DNA from: Anodontia alba
Taxonomy: Eukaryota > Mollusca > Bivalvia > Lucinida > Lucinidae
Assembly (NCBI GenBank): GCA_964016985.1
Contig: OZ024823.1
Location: 37,925,687-37,989,686, forward strand
Length of the DNA: 64,000 bases
Direction of reading: 5' to 3'
Of the stretch, positions 55,428-64,000 are shown piece after piece. Position numbers and translations under genes: made by a program. The notes beneath the pieces were generated by a model. That model was not told the origin of the DNA and ran no database searches. It saw nothing but the letters and a program-made list of their open reading frames with translations. Each line of letters begins with the position of its first letter. The first letter of the stretch is position 1.

Positions 55428-56165
55428 CAGTCAGGGATCAAAAAAAAATTCACAGAGTCAAAAATCCCATAGAGTTCAATGCATTTTCATGTTTACAAAA
55501 AATCAATCATAATAAAAATAATTGTTTATATCTTTATAACATTCACATCATTTGAAAGCTGTATGATTTATGTAATATTCATCCTGATTCTCATTGGATT
55601 TTCTCTATGCAAACTTGAGAGACTAAGAATTTAATTTTATGTAAGACATTTTGGGCAGTTTTTGAGCGATGTCAACACTGACGTCAATGGAAATCTGTCA
55701 TTTTAAAAATTTCCTCTTAACCCTTAAAGCGCCAAGAAAAACTGCATCTGAAAATGTCGTCTGTTTATGTCGTCTGCTGAATATTCTTGTAGACTTTTCA
55801 AACCTATTTTTGCATACAGACAAACAGTGTGGACCCTGATCAGACTGCTCCTAAAGGAGCAGTCTGACCTGGGTCCACACTGTTTGCAAAAATGACTTTT
55901 AAAATCACAAGCAGATGACAAAGCAGACGACAATAGTTGTGATTGGCGCTTTAAGGGTTAATTTAAATTGTTGTATCTGAGAAGACAGATATCTGAGATT
56001 TATCAAAGTTATGTATTTTCGACATGCATCATTTACCTTTCCAATCATTACAGTACATCAGTATTTTCTTTAAAATGTAACACAATGATAAGTGTCTTGT
56101 AGACATTAAAATGCATTAAAGTCTATGAGAAAATATTTTTGTGGAATTACTTTTGGCCTCTGACT
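55428..56165. mobile_element. MITE with CAGTCAGGG ends, host of a TTAA MITE
   Basis: Left CAGTCAGGGATCAAAAA preceded by TA; right TTTTGGCCTCTGACT followed by ATA. Inner parts also fold: CATAGAGTTCAATGCATTTT faces AAAATGCATTAAAGTCTATG. TA flanks suggest a Tc1/mariner-type element. The TTAA MITE at 55717-55961 is inserted in the middle. E units flank it on both sides. Confidence 0.7.
55717..55961. mobile_element. Foldback MITE with TTAA ends, copy 3
   Basis: TTAACCCTTAAAGCGCCAA to TTGGCGCTTTAAGGGTTAA, perfect termini over about 19 bp. The centre is a strong hairpin, GCAAACAGTGTGGACCC-like arms around TCCTAAAGGA. The best-preserved copy in the window. Confidence 0.88.
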
Positions 56166-57724
56166 ATAGTCCTTTAAAATTGCATGAAGATACCCCTAAT
56201 GGTTACTGACTTATGTAGTGTACAAGAATTCCTGAAAAAAAAAATCAAAGGGGCATAACTTGGAAAAACAAAGAAAGGGGGAACAATCATTCTTGTGCTC
56301 GACACATCCTCCTGACCTAAAACATACTCCTATAAAATTGCATGAAGATATTCTGAGCTGTTACTGAATTATGGAGCATACAAGAAATTTGGAAATATTA
56401 ATCAAAGGGGCAGAGCTTGGAAAATTAGAAAGGCCGAACAATCATTCTTGTGCTTGACACGTCATCCTGACCTAATACATATTCCTATAAATTGTATGAA
56501 GATATTCTGAACTTACTAAATTATGGAGCTTATAAGAATAGTTGGAAAAATTAATCAAAGGGGCATAACTTGGAAACTAAGAAAGGGGGAACAATCATTC
56601 TTGCGCACTACACATCGTTGTGACCTAATACATATTCCTATAAAGTTGCATGAAGATATCCCTAATGGTTACCTAGTTATGTCATGTACAAGAATTCTAA
56701 AAAAAGTAATCAAAGGGGCATAACATGGAAACTAAGAAAGGGGGAACAATCATCCTTGAGCATGACACATGATCCTGACCTAATACATATCCTGTAAAAT
56801 TGCATGATGATATTCTGAACTGTTGCTGAATTATCAAGCATACAAGAATGTTTGGAAAAATTAATCAAAGGGGCATAACTTGAAAAATAAGAAAGTGGGA
56901 ACAACACATGGTCGTAGCCTAATACATATTCCAATAAAGTTGTATGAAGATATCCCTAAAAATAACTGAGTTATGGTGCATACAAGTATGTTTTGAAAAA
57001 AAAATAATCAAAGGGGTAAAACTTGGGAAATAAGAAAGGGGGAACAATCATTCTTGTGCTAGACACATCGTCCTAACCTAATACATATTCCTATAAAGTT
57101 TAATGAAGATATCCCTAATGGTTACTGAGTTATGGGGCATACAAGAATGTCTGGAAAAAATAATCAAAGGGTCATAACTTGGAAACTAAGATAGGTGGAA
57201 CAATCATTCCTGTGCGCGACATGTTGTCCTGACCTAATACATATTCCTATAAAATTGCATGAAGATATTCTGAGCTGTTATAGAATTATGGAGCATACAA
57301 GAAATTTGGAAAAATTCAATAAAGGGGTATAACAAGGAAAATTAGAAAGGGTAAACAATCATTCTTGTGCGTGACACATTGTCCTGACCTAATACATATT
57401 CCTATAAAATTGCATGAAGATATTCTGAACTTACTGAATTATGGAATGTACATGAAAAGTTGAAAAAGTTAATCAAAGGGGCATAACTTGGAAACTAAGA
57501 AAGGGGGAAACAATCATTCTTGTGCACGACACATCATTGTGACCTAATACCTATTCCTATAAAGTTGCATGAAGATATCCCTAATGGATACAGAGTTATA
57601 TCGCGTACAAGAATTCTGAAAAAATAATCAAAGAGACATAACTTGGAAACCAAGAAAGGGGGAACAATTATTCTTGTGCATGACACATTGTCCTGACCTA
57701 AGACATATTCCTATTTTATTTTAT

Positions 57725-57974
57725 TTTTGGTTTTTTGATTTGGGTTTTACGGCCCTTTCAAGAATATTTCACTTATATCCAGTCAATAATTGTTCATCAA
57801 AGGTGTGCGAAAACCGGAGAACCTGGAGAAAAACCACCTGACCATCCATAAACCACATGTGACACGAGCGAGGCTCGAACCACAGCGGTGAGAAACCTAA
57901 TGGATTAAGAGTCAACTCTCCTATCCACTAGGCAGGGGGGGGGGGGGGGGAGGTGGGGAAGAGGGGGATGCAAT
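57725..57974 (-). mobile_element. tRNA-derived SINE of type 4 with 12-bp TSD
   Basis: Flanked by ACATATTCCTAT at 57713-57724 and 57975-57986. The minus strand starts with a G/C homopolymer region, then CCTAGTGGATAGGAGAG (A-box-like), then TGGTTCGAGCCTCGC (B box), and ends GGCCGTAAAACCCAAATC. Inserted in an E unit. The C run at its 5' side (plus-strand G run, 57936-57951) probably expanded after insertion. Confidence 0.85.
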
Positions 57975-58102
57975 ACATATTCCTATCACATGATCACACG
58001 AAGATATTCTGTAATATTACTGAATTATGGAGCGTACAAGAATGTTTGGAAAAATCAATCAAAGGGGCAAAACTTGGAAACAAAGAAAGAGGAAACAATC
58101 AA

Positions 58103-58865
58103 CCTGACCTAGAAATCATCAAGACAAACATTTTGAGCAAAATTCATGATTATTGCTTGAAAAATGTGACTGCTAGAGTGTTAACAAGGTTTTCTGCTGA
58201 TTTGGCCCAGTGACCTAGTTTTTGAGTCCAAGTGACCCAGTTTCGAACTTGACCTAGAAATCATCAAGACAAACATTTTGAGCAAGATTCATGATGATTG
58301 CTTAAAAAATGTAACCGCAAGAGTGTTAACAAGGTTTTCTGCTGATATGGCCCAGTGACCTAGTTTTTGACCCCAAGTAACCCAGTTTCGAACTTGACCT
58401 AGAACTCATCAAGGCAAACATATTGAGCAAGATTCATGATGATTGCTTCAAAAATGTGACCGCTAGTGTGTTAACAAGGTTTTCTGCTGATCTGCCCCAA
58501 GTGACCCAGTTCGAACTTGAACTAGATTTAATAGAGGCAAACATTTTGAGCAAGTTTCATCAAGATTGGGTCAAAACTGTGACCTCTAGAGTGTTAACAA
58601 GTTTTTCCTTTGATTTGACCTGGTGACCTGGTTTTTGATCCCAAATAACCCAGTATCAAACCTGACCTAGATTTCATAGAGGCAAACATTCTGAGCAAGT
58701 TTCATCAAGATTGTGTCAAAACTGTGACCTCTAGAATGTTAAAAAACTAATTGTTCACGACGGACGACGGATGACGGACACCAGACGACGGACACCAGAC
58801 GACGGACGACGATGGACAGAGGGTGATGACAATAGCTCACCCTGAGCTTTTGCTCAGGTGAGCTA
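58103..58865 (+). mobile_element. C-family element, 3' part only (copy 2)
   Basis: Five C units, ACGG-type run GACGGACGACGGATGACGG (58757-58815, longer than in copy 1), hairpin AGCTCACCCTGAGC and GCTCAGGTGAGCTA. No 5' end, because the duplication began inside the array. One C unit fewer than the matching part of copy 1. Confidence 0.9.
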
Positions 58866-59984
58866 ACAAAAAGTTCTAAGAGAAGTTGATTTCATAAAGT
58901 ATACGCTCCTAACTATAACTGACTAGGTGCAGTTGTTGTAATAACCCTACCATTTTGTCGAAAGTATTTTTTTCAACACTGAAATCCCACATGCACATCT
59001 TTACTATGTCTGTGATACATAGGAGGTTTTAGGGATTCTTATTATGACATCAAACTTGCAAATGTGCACCTAACTGAAATATTTTTCTTATTTTTCTGAG
59101 AAAACAGGTTTTGACATTTTATCCAAACTGTTGCCATTTGAGACAATTTGCATAAAATATCAAACCCTATTTTCTTGGAAAAATAAGAAAATATTTCAAT
59201 ATGTCATCTGCTGAAAATTTTACCCAAAGTGCTAAGGTTAAGCATGACATGTGAGAACATGGGATAGGGCTGCAGGAAGTATAATTCCAGTACTATGGGC
59301 TGGCTGAGTTTGTTTGCTACTCAAGTCAAAATATGAGACTTGTAGGCATAAAATTAAGGTCACTGACTGTGTGCAAGAGCTTAACAGAATGACTTTGTAT
59401 GTTCTGACAGTATTCTTTTGGAAAAATTTATTATGGAAGGTTTAGTAAGATGCTAAATCAGGTATACAGAAAACTGTTTTGTGTTAATGATGATCGGGTG
59501 AGCAGCCCCAAAAGAAAGCACCAAATACATTTTGTTATGTTCTTACTAACTGAAGTGAATAATTCCTCCTATTCTTTTGGCATGTATAAAATGGAGAGTA
59601 ATACAATCATATTGGTCCTGGTCAGATTGTAAGAACCATTTGAGCCTGCACACGATGAATCCTACAATAAGGTGCGACCAGCAAAGATTCAGATCAGCCT
59701 GTGCATCTGTGCAGTCTGATCAGATTCTTACCTGGTCGCATGTGCCTTCTACAGCCTCTGGGTTATCCAGAGGGATAAAAGAGAAGCCTTACCATATTGG
59801 GTGATGTCAGGGATCAATTTTAGCACTTGCTAACTTGCTAAATGCTGGTTAATTTCCTCAAAAAGCAAGCTGCAATTTTTATCACTTGCTAATTCTAGCA
59901 AGTTGGAAAGATTCTCTTTAATTGGTGGAACCTGAGGCACTGAGGCTGAAGTTTTGCAATTTCTTCTCCAAAAGCAATGACGAT

Positions 59985-60150
59985 ATTTTTCTTATTTTTC
60001 CCAGAAAACAGGTTTTGACATAACATGCAAATTGTCTCCATTGGAGACAATTTGCATGTGATGTCAAAACCTGTTTTTGGAGACAATTTGCATGTGATGT
60101 CAAAACCTGTTTTCTGGGAAAAATAAGAAAAATATTTTAAAATGTCTGCT
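59985..60150. mobile_element. Foldback hairpin with a 35-bp duplication in one arm
   Basis: Same hairpin as 52228-52350, but the right arm carries GACAATTTGCATGTGATG followed by TCAAAACCTG twice. In copy 1 this block occurs once. The extra 35 bp accounts for the offset change from about 7754 to 7789 between the copies. Confidence 0.88.
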
Positions 60151-60405
60151 GAAATTTTTACCCAGAGTGCTAAGGTTTAAAGCCACATTTAACAGTGTTT
60201 ATATGAAAAAGCAAGTTGGCTGAAAGGTTTAGCAAGTAAAAAATAATGCCACTTGCTAATTTTAGCAAGCTGTCAAAAAAGTTAAATTTGAACCCTGGAT
60301 GTACAGGCTGATCTTAGTCTTTGCTAGTCACACAGATCTTATTGTAGGTTTAGTCATGCACTTAAGCTCATTTTCATGATTACAATGAGCTATGGTATAG
60401 CTTAC

Positions 60406-60507
60406 CTTTAAGTCTTGATGATGTGTCTAACAAGTCTTGTGATGATACTGACTCATATTTCTGATCTTTCCCGGTTGACTCTTGATCAGCATCAGTATTC
60501 GTGTTTA
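60406..60507 (-). CDS. Candidate coding exon, copy 2 (34 codons)
   Basis: The duplicate of 52617-52718 with the same acceptor and donor and the same peptide. It has one silent third-position change (ACT to ACC, threonine in ESTGKD). Too few differences to prove selection. Confidence 0.28.
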
Positions 60508-60831
60508 CTGAAATTAATGAAGAAACAAGAAATGTCAATAAGCAGCGCTTATTAGATACCCATGCTAGGAATAAAACGTAATGGATGGACAGAAGAACAA
60601 AAAACATTCCTTAAATTATTTAGCAAGAAAAGACGTAATGGATGGGTGGAAGAACGAAAAGATTCCTTAAATTATTTAGAAAGACAAGAAGCAGAAATCA
60701 AAATGCCTTTTCAAGAACAAGACAAGTGGACATGGCCAATCCCCCCGCCAATAAATACTTTTCACATGAACCTGGCACAAAAGTGCAATTAAGGTGAAAT
60801 GTAAAAAGGCAAATCCCAGCTGAGAACAAAC

Positions 60832-60906
60832 CTTCAAAATTAATGTGTTGTAATTCTGTATGTATGCTAGGCAGTGTTACTGCAGTTCTTGTAAACTGGT
60901 TTGCAT
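60832..60906 (-). CDS. Candidate coding exon, copy 2 (25 codons)
   Basis: Duplicate of 53043-53117; identical over the 75 bp with the same flanking splice signals. Confidence 0.23.
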
Positions 60907-61088
60907 CTTGGTGGCAAGAGTAAGAAGATCCAAACATTATAAAAATAATAAAGAGATATTATTTGGCTGAGGTTGGGTGCAGGTGTGGACCAATGGGCGG
61001 TACGGGGAGAGAAGGACTGAAGGATGCATTTCCTTTTAATGTCCTTTATCACTGAGTATATTATTTGAACTGAATACCTTGAACAAGT

Positions 61089-61429
61089 CTTGTTTCATAT
61101 ATATGGCAAACAGACTTAAAGTGTAAAAGGGGGATAACAGCAAAATGAGGCAAGACAGAGTTATGGTACAATGTCACTGCACTTCCACTGAATGTCCTCT
61201 AACTTTGTATGCATTTTGAATTCCCATCAGCACTACTGGAGTTATGTCCTTTATCATATTATGAAAGATCAACAAAATCCCTTGAATAGTTTTGGAGTTA
61301 TGCCCAGGACAAGACAATTTAACAAAGGGAAATAATTCAAAAAGTAAAAGAGGCAGAGTTATGGTTCTTTTACACTGCACTTCCTCCTTAGTCCTCATCA
61401 GTTGCTGTAAAATGGCCCTGCCATTTTGT
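61089..61429 (+). repeat. K-type tandem repeat (copy 2)
   Basis: Duplicate of 53300-53640 with a few substitutions, for example AGGCAGAGTTATGG for AGGCTGAGTTATGG. Confidence 0.7.
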
Positions 61430-61686
61430 CAAAAAGAAATTTTTCCCCAAAACCACTGTAGTTCTATCATTGTACACCTGTTTGCTATTATATATGATAT
61501 GTCCTCCTGTCTTAATACACATTTCGATAATTCCTATAAAATTGTATGAAAGTATACACACTAGTTACTGTGTTATGGTGCATACAAGAATGTTTTGAAA
61601 AAATCAAAGGGGCGTAACTTGGAAACTAAGAATGTGGGAGCAATCATTCTTGTATGCGACACGTCGTCCTGACCTTATGCATATTG

Positions 61687-61830
61687 TTTCTTTGTTTTGA
61701 GATTTTACGGCCCAGTCAACCCAATGGGGTCATGTCAAGTGTGGTCAGTTTACCTAACCACATGTTTACTGGGCAGGCTTAGTCCTCTAAGCAGTCAACC
61801 AATATTGTGAACATTCTTTCACCAGAAATA
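61687..61830 (-). mobile_element. 5'-truncated SINE type 1 (copy 2)
   Basis: Duplicate of 53888-54031; TSD CCTTATGCATATTG at 61673-61686 and 61831-61844. Confidence 0.9.
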
Positions 61831-62304
61831 CCTTATGCATATTGCTATAAATTTGCATGAAGATATCCTGAACGGTAATTGAGTTATAGAGCGTACAAGA
61901 ATGTTTACCAACATACAAATGGACAGATAGATGGACAGACAAATGGGCATATATAGTTATAAAGTGTCATCAATATTTTCCAGTTGGTTATCAATTTAGG
62001 CATGCACAAGCTTTGTATATACAAAATTAGCATACAAAACAATCAAAGGGACATAACTCTGAAAGAAACTAATTGAAAGCAACCATTATTACACAAAACA
62101 TGTGGTCCTGACCTAATACACATTCCTATAAAGTTGCATGAACATATCCCTAACAGTAACTGTGTTATGGTGCATACAAAAATGTTTGAAAAAAACAACA
62201 ACAAAAAGGGCATAACTTGGAAACAAAGAAAGGGAGAACAATCAATCTTATGCTTGACATGTTGTCCTGACATAATACATATTCTTATAAAGTTGTATGA
62301 TGAT

Positions 62305-62601
62305 TGATTGATTTGATTGTGTTGGGGTTTAACGACACGTCAACCCTTGAGGGTCATTTTGTGTCGTCTCCCAGAGAAAGGGAGAAAAGAGACAGAAGAG
62401 AGAGTAGAGGAGATGAAAGAGAGGGACAGGGAAGAAAGAGGAACAGGAATGAAAGTGAAGAAACAGAAGAAATAAAAACATTCCCCCTCTACCCTTACCC
62501 ACTACAAGGATAGCAGGCCTTGCCCAACTGTAAGCCAATATCAGTTGGACACCCCAGTGATGTAAGATACACAGCACCTTCGCACCACCCGACCACCCCC
62601 G
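62305..62601 (-). mobile_element. SINE of type 2, copy 3, present only in copy 2
   Basis: Flanked by GTTGTATGATGAT at 62292-62304 and 62602-62614. Copy 1 has the empty site (GTTGTATGATGAT once, about 54495). On the minus strand it starts GGGGGTGGTCGGGTGG and ends CCCCAACACAATCAAATC. This is a retroposition younger than the segmental duplication, with both the filled and empty sites in the same window. Confidence 0.95.
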
Positions 62602-62811
62602 GTTGTATGATGATATCCCTAATGGTTACAGAGTTATGCCTTGTATAAGAATTCTGTTAAAATTATCAAAGGGGCATAACTTGGGACTTAAGAAAGGTGG
62701 AACAATCATTCTTTTGCAAGACATATCGTCTCGACCTAATACATATTCCTATAAAATTGCAAGAAGATATTCTGAACAGTTACTGAATTATGGAGCGTAC
62801 AAGAATGTTTG

Positions 62812-63117
62812 TTTGTTTCTGTTGAGCTTTTACCGCCCAGTCAACCCAACGGGATCATGTCCAGCGCAGTCAGTTTATCTAACCACACGTTTAATGGGCA
62901 GGCTTAGTCCTCTAAGTGGTTAATCAGTATTGTGCACATTCTTTCGCCAGAAACTGACAACTGCCCTTCTTGAATCAGCAGAAGGGACAGAATGACTGTA
63001 GAAAATATTTCATGATCAATCTCCACGAAAGAATGTTGCCGACCTTGGCGGGGTTCGAACCCACGACCTCCTGGTCTCCAGTCGGATGCGCATCCAACTG
63101 AGCCACTGAGGCCGGTT
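62812..63117 (-). mobile_element. Full SINE type 1 (copy 2)
   Basis: Duplicate of 54703-55008; TSD GTACAAGAATGTTTG at 62797-62811 and 63118-63132. Confidence 0.93.
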
Positions 63118-63536
63118 GTACAAGAATGTTTGGTTAAATTAATCAAAGGGGCATAACTTGGAAACTAAGAAAGGGGGAACAATAATTCTTGTGCACAACA
63201 CATCGTCATAACCTAATACATATTCCTATAAGGATGCATGAAGATATCCCTAGCAGTTACTGAGTTATGGCGCATACAAGAATGTTTTGAAAAAATTAAC
63301 CAAAGTGGCATGATTTGGAAACTAAGAAAGGGAAAACAATCACTCTTATGCACAACATGTCGTCCTGACCTAATACATATTCCTATAAAACTGCATGAAG
63401 ATATTCTGAACTGTTACTGAATAATGGAGTGTACAAGAATGTTTGGAAAAATTAATCAAAGAGGAATATTTTGGAAAATAAGAAAAAAGCAAACAATCAT
63501 TCTTATGCAAGCTACATCATCATGACCTAAAACATA

Positions 63537-64000
63537 CAGCCAGGGATAAAAAAAAATTCACAGAGTCAAAAATCCCATAGAGTTCAATGCATTTTCATGT
63601 TTACAAAAAATCAATTATAATAAAAATAATTGTTTATATCTTTATAACATTCACATCATTTGAAAGCTGTACGATTTATGTAATATTCATCCTGATTCTC
63701 ATTGGATTTTCTCTATGCAAACTTGAGAGACTAAGAATTTAATTTTATGTAAGACATTTTGGGCAGTTTTTGAGAGATGTCAACACTGACGTCAATGGAA
63801 ATCTGTCATTTTAAAAATTTCCTCTTAACCCTTAAAGCGCCAAGAAAAACTGCATCTGAAAATGTCGTCTGTTTATGTCGTCTGCTGAATATTCTTGCAG
63901 ACTTTTCAAACCTATTTTTGCATACAGACAAACAGTGTGGACCCTGATCAGACTGCTCCTACAGGAGCAGTCTGACCTGGGTCCACACTGTTTGCAAAAA
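63537..64000. mobile_element. MITE with CAGTCAGGG-type ends and TTAA MITE, cut by window end
   Basis: Duplicate of the left part of 55428-56165. The outer start reads CAGCCAGGGATAAAAAA. The TTAA MITE begins at 63825 and runs to the edge. Confidence 0.8.

Larger units (their letters stand above)
50196..58102. repeat. Segmental tandem duplication, copy 1
   Basis: About 7.9 kb from inside the C array to an E array. The same sequence resumes at 58103 and runs to the window end. The coordinate offset between copies is about 7907 at the start, 7754 at the C 3' end, 7789 after about 60.1 kb and about 8109 after 62.6 kb. The shifts are explained by loss of one C unit, a 35-bp gain in a hairpin, and a SINE insertion in copy 2. 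By eye the copies differ by about 1-2 per cent; I have not computed it. Confidence 0.93.
53700..58102 (+). repeat. E-type tandem array (copy 1), with insertions
   Basis: Unit about 155-165 bp: AAAGGGGCATAACTTGG, then ACTAAGAAAGGGGGAAC, then AATCATTCTTGTGC, then CGTCCTGACCTAATACAT, then TTGCATGAAGATATCCC, then GAGTTATGGCGCATACAAG. About 20 units, interrupted by SINEs at 53888-54031, 54703-55008 and 57725-57974 and by a MITE at 55428-56165. A GGACAGATAGATGGACAG run lies at about 54122. No termini, so the host element is unknown. Open frames here are repeat translations. Confidence 0.9.
61490..63536 (+). repeat. E-type tandem array (copy 2)
   Basis: Duplicate of the first part of the E array of copy 1, with SINEs at 61687-61830, 62305-62601 and 62812-63117. 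Copy 2 retains GTGGGAGCAATCATTCTTG (61634), where copy 1 has a shortened GTGTAAG form. Confidence 0.88.
58103..64000. repeat. Segmental tandem duplication, copy 2 (continues past window)
   Basis: Begins inside a C unit directly after an E unit: CAATCAA, then CCTGACCTAGAAATC. The position in the C array equals 50196 or so of copy 1. It keeps the order C 3' end, foldback MITEs, candidate exons, K units, E array and SINEs. Truncated by the window edge at the point equal to 55892 in copy 1. Confidence 0.93.

Noticed and set aside
55428..55961. Separate gene with promoter near TTAACCCTTAAAGCGCC
   Set aside because: The motif is the inverted terminus of a MITE that recurs at 1109, 1391 and 63825.

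Overview
The window is animal nuclear DNA that is almost entirely transposable elements and their internal tandem arrays. No intact protein-coding gene is recognisable. The best fit is a marine bivalve mollusc. It holds several families of Pearl-type elements (non-autonomous Helitron/Helentron-like elements described from bivalves): a 5' AACAAG start followed by a palindrome, a core of tandem repeats of roughly 145-190 bp, an ACGG/ACG microsatellite, and a 3' hairpin ending GGTGAGCTA. tRNA-derived SINEs with tails of the bivalve kind and many AT-rich foldback MITEs agree with this. Species cannot be fixed from the sequence, and family names such as A, B and C are mine.

Layout. 1-1744: tail of a B-type array, decayed LINE reverse transcriptase remains, a long (AT) run beside a pogo-like terminus, and two TTAA foldback MITEs. 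1745-16389: an A-family element split by a small MITE (X), itself split by a 12.8 kb element (Y) with inverted ends and AACGTT-rich subterminal arrays. 16390-22480: unannotated DNA, a foldback element split by a minus-strand Pearl-like element, a full SINE with target-site duplications, a truncated A array, and a SINE palindrome beside (TA) runs. 22482-25161: a complete A element. About 25740-39404: a deep nest in which H contains an A element and G, G contains another A element, that contains B, and B contains a second B. About 39868-48517: B-type arrays holding J, which holds D, which holds A, ending exactly where a C element begins (48518-51111). About 50196 to the window end: a tandem segmental duplication with a unit of about 7.9 kb, its internal junction near 58102, and sequence divergence that looks very low.

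The region is best read as a layered insertion record. Because most hosts are tandem arrays, neighbouring repeat units serve as built-in empty sites, so insertion points can often be placed to within a few bases. The Pearl-like elements insert repeatedly into T(A)n tracts in one orientation and show no target-site duplication. SINEs carry 9-15 bp duplications.

The only hints of host coding sequence are two small phase-compatible minus-strand candidate exons, present in both duplication copies (about 52.6-53.1 kb and 60.4-60.9 kb), and a few unrecognised open frames. Most long open frames are translations of tandem repeats and are not genes.
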